Shown: positions 50,327 through 58,364, numbered from the stretch's first letter. The stretch is 64,000 nt of DNA from JAVBLU01 sp031553225 (GCA_031553225.1 JAVBLU010000001.1:124001-188000), one strand, 5' to 3'. The notes: a model not told the origin generated them from the sequence alone. Numbers and translations are program-made.

Positions 50327-51118
50327 TCACCGCCCCTCTCCGGCGCGGGGGCGCGCGCGGCGCACTGCCAGCGCGGGCCTTTGTTCCGCGGCGGGAAAGC
50401 ACGCCCGATAATCCGGCGAGGCAGCCACATGCTCCGGCGGCCCGGCCAGGGCGACCCGCCCGTCGCGCAGCAGAATCACCCGGTCGGCCGCGCGCGGCAG
50501 GGAGGCCAGATCGTGCGTCACCAGCACGATCGTCAGATCGCGCCGCCTCCGCGCCTGATCCAGCACCCCGTAAAAGAGCGCCAGCCCCGCGTTGTCCACG
50601 CCGGCGACAGGCTCGTCCAGCAGCAGCAGGTCGGGCGTTGGGGTAAGCGCAAGCGACAGCAGCACGCGCTGCAGCTCCCCGCCCGACAGCGCGCCCAAGG
50701 GGCGATGAAGCACCGCCCCGGCCCCGCAGAACTGAAGCGCCGCCTCCGCCTCTCTGCGCACCTCGGCCGAAGCGCCAAAAAAAGCCGGCCGGGCACTGCG
50801 TGACATGGCGAACAGATCCAGCACGCTCACGGGGCTGCGGCGGTCAAAATCCAGCCGCTGGGGCACGTAGCCGATGCGTGGGCTGTGCGTGGGGGAATCG
50901 TCCGCACGCAGGAAGTCGATGCGCCCCTCATGCGGTATCTGCCCGAGCAGTGCGCGCAGAAGCGTGGTCTTGCCCGCGCCGTTCGGGCCGATGATGGCGG
51001 TGATCTCCCCGCAATGCACGTGCAGGTCGATGTCGCTGAGCACGCGGCGGCCGCCGAGCGTGACGGACAGGCCGCTCACCCTCGTGCAACACAGGCCGCA
51101 GGCGGCGCGTTCAGTCAT
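50327..51118 (-). CDS. znuC: Metal ABC transporter ATP-binding protein (ZnuC-like)
   Basis: A 263-residue ATPase: Walker A GPNGAGKTTLLRALLG, Q-loop YVPQRLDFD, signature LSGGELQRVLLSLAL, Walker B LLLLDEPVAGVD, H-loop VTHDLA. The sequence around YVPQRLDFDRRSPVSVLD is typical of zinc/manganese importers. It powers the permease encoded next. Confidence 0.93.
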   Translation of the reverse strand: MTERAACGLCCTRVSGLSVTLGGRRVLSDIDLHVHCGEITAIIGPNGAGKTTLLRALLGQIPHEGRIDFLRADDSPTHSPRIGYVPQRLDFDRRSPVSVLDLFAMSRSARPAFFGASAEVRREAEAALQFCGAGAVLHRPLGALSGGELQRVLLSLALTPTPDLLLLDEPVAGVDNAGLALFYGVLDQARRRRDLTIVLVTHDLASLPRAADRVILLRDGRVALAGPPEHVAASPDYRACFPAAEQRPALAVRRARPRAGEGR

Positions 51119-51136
51119 GGGACCTCCCCCCCTTCG

Positions 51137-52066
51137 TTATGGCTTTGGCAGCAAGGCCTTTTGCAGCGTTTCCAGGTTGCGCGCCTGGGCGATAAGATAC
51201 CCGTCGGGGTCGCCGTCCGCCGCGTGGCGGGTAATCGGGTCCAGCTCGTAAAGCGGCATGCCCGTCTCGGCGGCCACGGCCGCGGAGGCGGAGCCGGGCG
51301 CATCCGGCTCGGTGAAGAGCGCGGCCACGCGGCCTGCGCGCGCCAGCGAAACGATGCGGGCGATGTCCGCGGCCGATGCCTGCTGGGTCTCCTCCTGGGA
51401 GAGCGCGGCCGTCAGGCCAAGGCTAAGATCGCGCGCAAGGTAGGGGAAGGCTTCATGAAAGGTGACGATGTCCAGCCCCTGTGCGGGCAGCAGCGCTTCC
51501 TTCATATGAACCATCAAATCGGTCAGCTTGCGGCTGTAGGCAGCGGCGTTTTCCCGCAGCTGCGGGGCATGCTGCGGGTAGCGCGCCGCCAGCGCCTCGC
51601 CCAGGCGAATGGCCTGCCCGGCCGCACCCGCCGGCGATACCCACACGTGCGGGTTGTATTGCCCGCCTTCATGCTCGCCCTCCCCGCCCCAGTCGATCAA
51701 GTCGTAGGAAAGGCCGTCGCTCAGGTCGATGACCGCCCAGCCTTCCTTGCCCTTGCTGTTGACGAGCGCGGGCAGAAACGTCTCCATTCCCAGGCCGTTC
51801 ACCAGCAATGCATCGCACCCGGCGACGGCCTTTCGGTCGGCGGTGGTCAGCTGGTAGTCCAGCAGGCATCCGGCCTGCGCGGGAGCCATGCACCGAACGC
51901 TCAGGCCAGGCACGCCGCCCGCCACGTTAAGTGCCGTGACGTAAACGGGATAAAACGAGCACAAAAGTACATCGTCTCCGTCCGGCGCGGCCGGACTCTG
52001 TACACAGCCAGCCAGCGCGGGCAAAGCGAGCATCATCAAAACAACAGCCAGGCGGCGCATACGCAT
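51137..52066 (-). CDS. znuA: Metal ABC transporter substrate-binding lipoprotein (ZnuA-like)
   Basis: A 309-residue cluster A-I binding protein with lipoprotein signal ending LPALAGC. Metal ligands expected in the family are seen in NPHVWVSP (His), TFHEAFPYL (His) and LFTEPDAPG (acidic). The first site, usually an His before a DY or SY motif, reads CLLDYQLTTAD, with Leu where His would be expected. ATG 52066 has AAAGGG upstream; a TTG-initiated longer form would have no signal. It is the first gene of the zinc operon, behind a palindromic operator. Confidence 0.9.
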   Translation of the reverse strand: MRMRRLAVVLMMLALPALAGCVQSPAAPDGDDVLLCSFYPVYVTALNVAGGVPGLSVRCMAPAQAGCLLDYQLTTADRKAVAGCDALLVNGLGMETFLPALVNSKGKEGWAVIDLSDGLSYDLIDWGGEGEHEGGQYNPHVWVSPAGAAGQAIRLGEALAARYPQHAPQLRENAAAYSRKLTDLMVHMKEALLPAQGLDIVTFHEAFPYLARDLSLGLTAALSQEETQQASAADIARIVSLARAGRVAALFTEPDAPGSASAAVAAETGMPLYELDPITRHAADGDPDGYLIAQARNLETLQKALLPKP

Positions 52067-52093
52067 ACGGCAAAAACCCTTTCCTAACAGCGA

Positions 52094-52118
52094 CTTATTG
52101 CGAATGTTTCGCAATAAG
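52094..52118. promoter_or_regulatory. Palindromic operator, probable Zur box
   Basis: Perfect inverted repeat with 11-base arms (CTTATTGCGAA and TTCGCAATAAG) around TGT. It starts eight bases downstream of the -10 element of the znuA promoter, so a bound repressor would block initiation. The operon encodes a Fur-family regulator, which makes autoregulation by zinc likely (inference). Confidence 0.75.
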
Positions 52119-52125
52119 CGTAACC

Positions 52126-52154
52126 ACGATAGCAAAATTTAACCGCCACGTCAA
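52126..52154 (-). promoter_or_regulatory. Promoter of the zinc-uptake operon
   Basis: On the minus strand TTGACG (52149-52154) and TATCGT (52126-52131) are 17 bases apart, immediately upstream of the palindrome. Confidence 0.78.
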
Positions 52155-52258
52155 GCGCGAAGAGCGCGGTGAAGGGCGCGGCAAAACGCATCGGCCGCCG
52201 GAATGCTCCGGGCACGGGATTTCGCCCTGGCAGTATTCCTCAAAGAGCGCACACGTGG

Positions 52259-52264
52259 TATAAT
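52259..52264 (+). promoter_or_regulatory. TATAAT -10 element upstream of the phosphodiester glycosidase gene
   Basis: TATAAT preceded by TGG (extended -10 form) 71 bases before the start codon; the -35 region is poor. Confidence 0.5.
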
Positions 52265-52334
52265 CTTGTGGACGTCCGCCGCCGGCCGCATCGGCCGCCG
52301 CAATGCGGGACGCCGAGGGGGCCTTGCCACAGCG

Positions 52335-53318
52335 ATGAGACGGCAACTGTTGAGCATGATGAAGACGGCGCTCGCGCTGGCCATGGCCGCGGCGGCCGCA
52401 CTCCTCACGTCCAGCGCCCTGCTCGCCGACCTGCTGCCCCCGTCCCCCCCTCCAACCGCCGCCGCGCACGCTTCGTCCCGCCCTTCAGCCACGCCGCGGC
52501 CCACGTCCGCGCACGGCTCGGGCAGCACGCCGGATATGAGCACGCCGAGGGCGACTCCCGCACCGGACGCGCCCCTACCCACGCCGCCGCCCACGCCTGA
52601 GCGCGTGTCGGACGATATGAACTTCGTATCACACTCACTGCAGGTACACATTGTGGAGGTCGTCCGCGACGATGTGACCTTCTATGCCGCCGATATCCGC
52701 GTAGCGGACCCCCTGCAGATGCGCTCGGGTTTCGCGGGCGGCAAGTACGGCACGGGCACGGCGCGCGAGCACCCCTCGGTCATCGCTTCCCGCTATCCGG
52801 ACTGTGTGTTCGCCATCAACGGCGACTACTTTGGCTTTCACACCGAGGGCGTGGTGGTGCGGGAGGGCGTGCTGTACCGCAACCGCCCGCGCTCCGACAA
52901 GACCATGCTGTGCCTGTTTGAGGACGGATCCTTCCGCTTCCTGCGCGAGAGCGAGGCCGAAGTCAGCGACCTGCTTTCGCAGGGCCTGCGCAACACCTTC
53001 AGCTTCGGCCCGGTGCTCGTGCGCGAAGGCCAGGTGAACACCGCCATCCGCTCGCGTGCCCGTGAACCCCGCTGCGGCATCGGCATGTACGAGCCCGGGC
53101 ATTATCTGGCCATTTTGGTGGACGGACGCCGCGCGGGCTACTCCGAGGGCATGACGTGGGAGGAATTCGCCGACCTGTTTGGCGAGTACGGCGTGCAGGA
53201 GGCCTACAATCTGGACGGCGGCGGGTCCGCCACCATGATCCTCTCCGGCCGCGTGGTGAACCGCCCCTCCGGTTTGGACGAACGCCCGATGAGCGACATT
53301 CTGTACTTTTGCGAATAG
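52335..53318 (+). CDS. Phosphodiester glycosidase (NAGPA-like) family exoprotein
   Basis: A 327-residue protein with an N-terminal hydrophobic signal/anchor (about 9-30), a Pro/Thr/Ala-rich linker (about 33-90) and a NAGPA/phosphodiester glycosidase domain. FAINGDYFGFHTEG, GIGMYEPGHYLAILVDGR and YNLDGGGSATM are the family motifs; the last is strongly conserved. In other Firmicutes such proteins act on wall or capsule polymers, removing GlcNAc from phosphodiesters. A glycosyltransferase gene follows after 35 bases. Confidence 0.87.
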   Translation: MRRQLLSMMKTALALAMAAAAALLTSSALLADLLPPSPPPTAAAHASSRPSATPRPTSAHGSGSTPDMSTPRATPAPDAPLPTPPPTPERVSDDMNFVSHSLQVHIVEVVRDDVTFYAADIRVADPLQMRSGFAGGKYGTGTAREHPSVIASRYPDCVFAINGDYFGFHTEGVVVREGVLYRNRPRSDKTMLCLFEDGSFRFLRESEAEVSDLLSQGLRNTFSFGPVLVREGQVNTAIRSRAREPRCGIGMYEPGHYLAILVDGRRAGYSEGMTWEEFADLFGEYGVQEAYNLDGGGSATMILSGRVVNRPSGLDERPMSDILYFCE

Positions 53319-53353
53319 CGGCCCATTACGATCCGAAGGGAAACTGTTGCCGC

Positions 53354-54346
53354 ATGAAAGATATCGTCGTGCTGATCCCCGCCTATTGCCCGGATGACAA
53401 GCTGCTCAAGCTCGTGCGCGACCTGCGGGCCGCGGGCCTTGTCCGCATCGTCGTGGTGGACGACGGAAACGGCGCCGCCAGCCATGCGGTTTTTGAAAAC
53501 TGCCGCGCCCTTGGCGCACATATCGTGCGGCACGCCGCCAACCTGGGCAAGGGCCGCGCGTTAAAAACCGGCATCAACGAAGCGCTGCTGCTGTACCCGG
53601 ACATGGCTGGCCTTGTGACGGCCGACGCGGACGGGCAGCACGCGCCCGCGGACGTTCTGCGCCTCGCGCAGGAGCAGCTCAGACGCCCCGACGAGCTGAT
53701 CATCGGCGCGCGCGCATTCTCCGGCCGCGTGCCCCTTAAGTCGCGCCTGGGCAACGGCATCACGCGCTTTGTCTACTTTCTGTGCACGGGCATGCCGGTG
53801 GACGATACGCAGACCGGCCTGCGCGGCCTTCCCGTTCCGCGGCTTGCCGAGCTTTTGCGCCTGCCCGGCGAGCGCTACGACTATGAGATGAAGCTGCTCA
53901 TGGATCTGCCGCGGTTGGCGCTCCGCCCGGTCTCCCTGCCCATCGCCACCATCTACATCGACGACAACAAGAGCTCGCACTTCCGCGCCGTGCGCGACGG
54001 CGCGCGCATCTACCGCACCATCTTTACCAGCCGCCTGTCCTTCTGCCTTGCCTGGCTATGCGCGCTGGCGGCGTACGCGCTGCTGCTGGCCACGCTGCCC
54101 GGCCTGGCGCCGCCCGCCGCCGACGCGATCGCGCGCGCCGTGCAATGGGCGCTCGTGCCCGGCAAGAAGCCCGCGCTTCTGCGCTATCTGCCCATGATGG
54201 CGCTGGCCGCCGCCCTTGTGTACGGCCTTGGTCTTCTGGGCGTGTCGCCTCTTTGGGCGCATCTGATCGCCGACGCCGTGCTCCTCGTGTTCAGCCGTCT
54301 GCTCGACCGGCGCCATTGGTCCAGAGAACGGCCTGCCGCGCGCTGA
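53354..54346 (+). CDS. Family 2 glycosyltransferase with C-terminal membrane segments
   Basis: A 330-residue GT-A glycosyltransferase related to dolichyl-phosphate mannose synthase-like enzymes. VLIPAYCPDDKLL and VVDDGNG start the nucleotide-sugar site; TADADGQH is the DxD metal site; DDTQTGLRG is the acceptor-side motif. The last 110 residues hold about three hydrophobic stretches, a GtrA-like remnant. It probably glycosylates a lipid carrier or wall polymer, in keeping with the NAGPA gene upstream. Confidence 0.88.
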   Translation: MKDIVVLIPAYCPDDKLLKLVRDLRAAGLVRIVVVDDGNGAASHAVFENCRALGAHIVRHAANLGKGRALKTGINEALLLYPDMAGLVTADADGQHAPADVLRLAQEQLRRPDELIIGARAFSGRVPLKSRLGNGITRFVYFLCTGMPVDDTQTGLRGLPVPRLAELLRLPGERYDYEMKLLMDLPRLALRPVSLPIATIYIDDNKSSHFRAVRDGARIYRTIFTSRLSFCLAWLCALAAYALLLATLPGLAPPAADAIARAVQWALVPGKKPALLRYLPMMALAAALVYGLGLLGVSPLWAHLIADAVLLVFSRLLDRRHWSRERPAAR

Positions 54347-54475
54347 TTTGCGCCCCTTCCTCTGCCTGGCATGATCGCGGAAAGCCGCCGTACGCCCGCC
54401 AATGAACCGTCGGCGCTCCTGCCGTTCTTTAGCTTATCTTTCAAAAGGAGCATGGAACGGCCGGACGCCACATGA
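54347..54475. other. Intergenic stretch with no gene seen (first part of the 54347-55087 gap)
   Basis: No coding signature or promoter is convincing. It separates the glycosyltransferase gene from the terminator at 54476. The rest of the 740-base gap is covered by the candidate RNA, two promoters and about 70 bases between them. Confidence 0.6.
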
Positions 54476-54505
54476 AAGACGCCGCACGTTTCCGTGCGGC
54501 GTCTT
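54476..54505 (-). terminator. Strong terminator of the candidate RNA
   Basis: Perfect 12-base arms (AGACGCCGCACG and CGTGCGGCGTCT) around GAAA on the minus strand, then TTTCAT. On the plus strand it could also end the glycosyltransferase transcript. Confidence 0.82.
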
Positions 54506-54917
54506 GAGGTTACGGATGAAAAGCGCGTTGGAACCAAATGTCTTACCTGGCGCATACCATGCGCGCGAGGGCCGGAAGCAGCGCCTTACAGCATGTGAAT
54601 GACGTGCCGGTTGTTCCGGCGGACTTAGCGCATCGTGCCTGTCGCGCGCCGCGCGCCGTTTGAGGAAGTCCGGGTGTTCGGCCGCCCGGATCGGCCGGAT
54701 TGGTCGGGTTCAACTTCCCACATGGGACTCGCCTCCGTTTCTTACGCATATTCGCCTGCGGCTGCCCGTCGTTTATTGCTTGCCCCTTTCTTGCATTCTG
54801 GGAACACACGGCATCGCCACCCTGCGATGCCCGCGCCAATGGCGCTTTTGCAGGTGCGATATGGGACGGCGGGCTTTTTCCGGCTGTGGCGGCGTTCTTC
54901 TCGTCCTTCTCTTTACG
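54476..54917 (-). ncRNA. Candidate stand-alone structured RNA, family not recognised
   Basis: A strong minus-strand promoter (54923-54952) and the terminator at 54476-54505 bracket about 440 bases without a convincing protein gene. The strand can fold many GC-rich hairpins: GCGCC-ATT-GGCGC near 54832-54844, an 8-bp GGCATCGC/GCGATGCC stem at 54811-54832, a long GGAAGT/ACTTCC-closed domain at 54664-54717 and GCGCAT-GGT-ATGCGC near 54552-54566. Motifs of RNase P RNA, tmRNA, 6S RNA and SRP RNA do not fit in order. A 32-codon ORF starting at ATG 54724 with GGAGG upstream is an alternative product. Confidence 0.42.
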
Positions 54918-54922
54918 GCTAC

Positions 54923-54952
54923 ATTATACCACCAAAGAGGCGCGCGCGTCAA
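54923..54952 (-). promoter_or_regulatory. Strong promoter of the candidate RNA
   Basis: On the minus strand TTGACG (54947-54952) and TATAAT (54923-54928) are 18 bases apart, with TGG before the -10 as an extended element. Confidence 0.82.
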
Positions 54953-55022
54953 CACCAGGCGGCAGAATAACCTTTCATTTTGCAAGCCGCGTTGGCAGCG
55001 GCGTCAAAACGCCGGGACGCAA

Positions 55023-55051
55023 TTGACGCGGCGCACCGTTTCTGGTAGTAT
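55023..55051 (+). promoter_or_regulatory. Promoter of the lrp-aminotransferase operon
   Basis: TTGACG at 55023-55028 and TAGTAT at 55046-55051 with a 17-base spacer; TATAAA at 55049-55054 would give 20 bases. It is divergent from the RNA promoter. Confidence 0.6.
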
Positions 55052-55087
55052 AAACTGACTCGGATTTTTATCTTACGGAGGTGTCCC

Positions 55088-55585
55088 ATGTCGCTGAATG
55101 AACTCGATCTGCAGGTAATCAACCTTCTGGCACAGGATGCACGCATGGGCGCGCCGGAGATGGCCGTACGCCTGGGCGAAGCGGAAGAGACCATCTCCCG
55201 CTCGCTGGCAGGGCTGTACCAACAGGGCATCGTAGTTGGGCACACGGTGCTGGTGGACTGGGACCGGGCGGGACGCGAGCTTGTGCAGGCGCTTATCGAG
55301 GTGAAGGTGACCCCGCAGCGCGAGCAAGGCTTTGACGCCATCGCCGCGCAGATTTACCGCTTTGACGAGGTGCGCACCTGCTGCCTGATGTCCGGCGGGT
55401 ACGACCTGATGCTCATGGTGGAGGCGCCCACGCTCAAGCAGCTGGCCTTCTTCGTCAGCGACAAGCTCTCCGCCATCGACAATGTGCTCTCCACCGCCAC
55501 GCACTTCGTGCTGAAGAAGTACAAGACGGAAGGCGTGTTCATGAAGGCCCAAACAGGCGACCCGCGGTTGGTGGTTAGCCTATGA
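55088..55585 (+). CDS. Lrp/AsnC-family transcriptional regulator
   Basis: A 165-residue regulator with an N-terminal winged helix (ELDLQVINLLAQDARMGAPE, then VRLGEAEETISRSLAGLYQQGIV in parts) and a C-terminal RAM ligand-binding domain (VRTCCLMSGGYDLMLMVEA). The ligand is probably an amino acid. AGGAGG-like ACGGAGG precedes ATG 55088. Its stop overlaps the aminotransferase start, so it probably controls its own operon. Confidence 0.93.
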   Translation: MSLNELDLQVINLLAQDARMGAPEMAVRLGEAEETISRSLAGLYQQGIVVGHTVLVDWDRAGRELVQALIEVKVTPQREQGFDAIAAQIYRFDEVRTCCLMSGGYDLMLMVEAPTLKQLAFFVSDKLSAIDNVLSTATHFVLKKYKTEGVFMKAQTGDPRLVVSL

Positions 55586-56772
55586 ACTATGAACAGCTGC
55601 TGAACAAGACCGTGCAGGAGATGCCCTTTTCCGGCATACGCAAGTTTTTCGACATCGTGGCCGAAATGAAGGATGCCGTCTCGCTGGGCGTTGGCGAGCC
55701 GGACTTCACCACCCCGTGGAACGCCTGCCGCGCGGCCATCCGCTCCATCGAAGCGGGCGAGACGCACTATGTGTCCAACTGGGGCACCATCGAGCTGCGC
55801 CGCCTGATCGCCCGCTACCAAAGCGAGCGCTTCCAAACGACCTACGACCCGAAGTCCGAGATCTTCGTCACCATCGGCGCGTCCGAGGGGATCGATCTGG
55901 CCATGCGCACCCTGATTACCCCGGGCGACGAGGTGCTCGTACCCGCGCCCTCGTACGTCAGCTACCAGCCGGCCGTTTCCCTGGCGGGCGGCGTGCCCGT
56001 CGTGCTGGACTGCGACGAGAAAAGCGGCTTTCGCGTGCGCGCCCAAACCCTCCGGGAGCGCATCACCCCCCGTACGCGCGCGCTCATCCTGCCTTACCCC
56101 AACACCCCCACCGGCGCCATTTTGGAGCTTCAGGACCTGAAGGCCATCGCCGAGGTTCTTCGCGGCACGGACGTCTTCATCATCGCCGACGAAGTATATG
56201 CAGAGCTCACCTACGGCGGCCGAAAGCATGTCAGCATCGCCTCCCTTCCGGGCATGTGGGAGCGCACGGTTCTGCTCAACGGCTTCTCCAAGGCCTTCGC
56301 CATGACCGGCTGGCGGCTGGGGTATGTGTGCGCGCCCGCGCCCATCGCCTCGCTCATGCTAAAGATTCACCAGTACGTCATCATGTGCGCCCCTACCGTA
56401 TCACAGGCCGCCGCGTGCGCCGCCCTGCGCGACGGGTTTGAGGATGGCTTCAGCGCCGTGCACAAGATGACCGCCGAATACGACCAGCGCCGCCGCCTGC
56501 TTGTGAAGGGCTTTCGTGATATGGGGCTGCCATGCTTTGAACCGCTCGGGGCGTTCTACGTCTTCCCCAACGTCAGCAAGGCAGGGCTGTCCTCAACGGA
56601 GTTTTGCGAGCGGCTGCTCATGGAGCAAAAGCTGGCGGTGGTGCCCGGCACGGCGTTCGGCGCAAGCGGCGAAGGCTTCGTGCGCTGCTCTTACGCCACC
56701 TCCATGCAAAACCTGCAGGAGGCGCTCGTGCGCATGCGCGCTTTCCTGGCCAGCCGCAACCTCCTGCCGTAG
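55582..56772 (+). CDS. Class I/II PLP-dependent aminotransferase
   Basis: A 396-residue fold-type I aminotransferase. LGVGEPDFTTPWN and YPNTPTGAI line the active site, DEVYAELTY holds the PLP-ring Asp, and the PLP lysine is in NGFSKAFAMTGWRLGY. Family members use aspartate, aromatic or alanine-type donors; specificity cannot be read. ATG 55582 overlaps the lrp stop by four bases. The Lrp-aminotransferase pair is common in Clostridia. Confidence 0.94.
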   Translation: MNYEQLLNKTVQEMPFSGIRKFFDIVAEMKDAVSLGVGEPDFTTPWNACRAAIRSIEAGETHYVSNWGTIELRRLIARYQSERFQTTYDPKSEIFVTIGASEGIDLAMRTLITPGDEVLVPAPSYVSYQPAVSLAGGVPVVLDCDEKSGFRVRAQTLRERITPRTRALILPYPNTPTGAILELQDLKAIAEVLRGTDVFIIADEVYAELTYGGRKHVSIASLPGMWERTVLLNGFSKAFAMTGWRLGYVCAPAPIASLMLKIHQYVIMCAPTVSQAAACAALRDGFEDGFSAVHKMTAEYDQRRRLLVKGFRDMGLPCFEPLGAFYVFPNVSKAGLSSTEFCERLLMEQKLAVVPGTAFGASGEGFVRCSYATSMQNLQEALVRMRAFLASRNLLP

Positions 56773-56796
56773 CGGTTTATCGGAGGGACGCTCTTC

Positions 56797-57507
56797 ATGT
56801 ACGATTCGTACGCGCCACAGCCCCGGCCGCGTCCGCGCATCACCCGCGCAACGCCGGTCGTAACCTATGCCTACATGGCCGCCTGCGTGGCCATGTTTGG
56901 CGTAGAATGGCTGATGGGCGGCTCCACAAAAACCCGCACCCTCGTGCTGCTGGGCGCCAAGGTCTCCGAACTCATCTACATTGGGCAGCTGTGGCGGCTG
57001 GTCACGCCCATGTTCCTGCACATAGGCGTGCAGCACATCGTGTTCAACATGTTCTCTCTGTACATCTGGGGACGGCAGGTGGAATTGTTGCTCGGCCGGG
57101 TGCGCTATGCGCTCGTGCTGCTCGCAGCAGGGGTTGGGTGCGTGGCCATGAGCTACGCCTTCAACACGGCCGCCGTGTCCGCGGGGGCGTCCGGGGCCAT
57201 CTTTGGACTGTTCGGCGCGCTGCTCATGTTCCGGCGGCACTACCGGCAGATCTTCGACCGCGCCTTTGGCGTGCAGGTACTGTTCATCATTGGCGTCAAT
57301 CTGGTGATGGGGTTCCTGGGCGGCGGCGTGGACAACTGGGGGCACATCGGCGGGCTGAGCGCGGGTTTTCTGCTGGCCGAAACCCTCGGCCTCCCCCGCG
57401 AGCGCCGCCCTGCCTGGCAGCGCGTACTGGCCGCTCTGTTTTTGCTGTGTTTCATCGGCGGCATGCTTCTGATCGGGCATGCGCGCGTGACCGCCATGTA
57501 TGCGTAA
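56797..57507 (+). CDS. Rhomboid family intramembrane serine protease
   Basis: A 236-residue six-helix protease. The catalytic Ser is in SAGASGAIFGLFGA and the His in DNWGHIGGLSAGFL. WRLVTPMFLHIGVQHIVFNM carries the conserved L1/HxxxN region. It cleaves membrane protein helices; targets are unknown. ATG 56797 has GGAGGG upstream. Confidence 0.94.
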   Translation: MYDSYAPQPRPRPRITRATPVVTYAYMAACVAMFGVEWLMGGSTKTRTLVLLGAKVSELIYIGQLWRLVTPMFLHIGVQHIVFNMFSLYIWGRQVELLLGRVRYALVLLAAGVGCVAMSYAFNTAAVSAGASGAIFGLFGALLMFRRHYRQIFDRAFGVQVLFIIGVNLVMGFLGGGVDNWGHIGGLSAGFLLAETLGLPRERRPAWQRVLAALFLLCFIGGMLLIGHARVTAMYA

Positions 57508-57531
57508 AACGGCTCCGCTGGGGGTGATCGC

Positions 57532-58020
57532 GTGAGTCAGACGGCCGCCGGGAAGCGGCTCGCCTCGCAGTTTACCATATCGCACTTGCAACGGAGCGGG
57601 GGCGAGCTTTCCGGGACAGTGCGCTATGACTGCACGATGCGCTCCTTCCTCTTTACCGGCATGAGCGAGCTGGTGGAACGCATGGATCTGTGCCTGGACG
57701 AACAGCGGCTTGTGCCCTCTACGATGCGCATGCGCACCTTTGTGAACGACCGCGGCGCGACCGACCGCAATCCTCGGGAGGAGGGAGTAAGCGTGAGCAA
57801 AGCCGACAAGGCCTTCGGGCCCCCCACCTTCGTCGTGCACGTACAGTTTCGGCAAAATGCCACGTGGCAGGGCACCATCGCCTGGCTGGAGGGCGAGCAG
57901 GAGGCCAACTTCCGCTCCACGATGGAGATGCTGCATCTGATGGAGGGCGTCGTTGCGCAGCACGCGCCCGACCCGGACGGCTCCTCCGCGCCCGTCTGGA
58001 GCAAAAAGCCAAAGAAATAG
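57532..58020 (+). CDS. Conserved hypothetical protein
   Basis: A 162-residue soluble protein, start GTG 57532 with GGGGGTGA upstream. The second half (FVVHVQFRQNATWQGTIAWL, EANFRSTMEMLHLMEG) resembles a short hypothetical protein frequent in Clostridia. No catalytic motif is visible. The Ser-rich first half may form a small beta domain. Confidence 0.65.
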   Translation: MSQTAAGKRLASQFTISHLQRSGGELSGTVRYDCTMRSFLFTGMSELVERMDLCLDEQRLVPSTMRMRTFVNDRGATDRNPREEGVSVSKADKAFGPPTFVVHVQFRQNATWQGTIAWLEGEQEANFRSTMEMLHLMEGVVAQHAPDPDGSSAPVWSKKPKK

Positions 58021-58025
58021 CGCGC

Positions 58026-58063
58026 GAGGAGCCGTCCGCATCGGCGGACGGCTCCTCGTTTTT
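58026..58063 (+). terminator. Strong intrinsic terminator
   Basis: Perfect 14-base arms (GAGGAGCCGTCCGC and GCGGACGGCTCCTC) around ATCG, then GTTTTT. It ends the lrp-to-hypothetical transcript and abuts the convergent gene at 58068. Confidence 0.92.
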
Positions 58064-58067
58064 ATGG

Positions 58068-58364
58068 CTACGGCTTGTTCTTTCTGCCGCAGGAAGGACA
58101 GGCGGCGCAGTCCGCATCGTACGCGTTCCTGCAGTTCAGGCACACCGTCTTCTCGGTTTTGCGCTGCGTCCCCTGCTGCAGGAACAAAGCGGTCAGGATT
58201 TCACGCTGATTGCTGAGCGCCTTGCCCAGCCCGAAAAAAAGCGCCGAGGACACGGCGGCGCTGACGAGCGCCACCATGAATTGACCAAAGGAGCCCGCCA
58301 TGACGCCCACCACTGCGCCTCCGATAAGGATGATGACGCCCGCCGCATAAAGGAGCATCTCCAC
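58068..58364 (-). CDS. Small membrane protein with C-terminal zinc ribbon
   Basis: A 98-residue protein. Two hydrophobic helices (about 4-24 and 28-50) are followed by a basic linker and a zinc ribbon (CLNCRNAYD then CAACPSCG). The function is unknown. ATG 58364 has a GGGGGGAGAG-type ribosome binding site upstream. Confidence 0.7.
   Translation of the reverse strand: MEMLLYAAGVIILIGGAVVGVMAGSFGQFMVALVSAAVSSALFFGLGKALSNQREILTALFLQQGTQRKTEKTVCLNCRNAYDADCAACPSCGRKNKP

Noticed and set aside
54567..54590. SRP RNA-like GGCCGGAAGCAGC on the plus strand
   Set aside because: The GGAA tetraloop stem cannot form as in the SRP core because the 3' side is too short, and the promoter and terminator favour the minus strand.
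54661..54674. RNase P-like GAGGAAGTCCGGG on the plus strand
   Set aside because: It lacks one A of the conserved GAGGAAAGUCC and the other conserved RNase P regions do not follow in order; no good plus-strand promoter precedes it.
54811..54832. T-box-like AGGGTGG on the minus strand
   Set aside because: The sequence sits in the loop of a perfect hairpin, lacks the rest of the T-box consensus, and no synthetase or transporter gene lies downstream.
54635..54970. Plus-strand ORF of about 110 codons in the 54.35-55.09 kb gap
   Set aside because: No family resemblance, no ribosome binding site and no plus-strand promoter; it covers the structured minus-strand unit.
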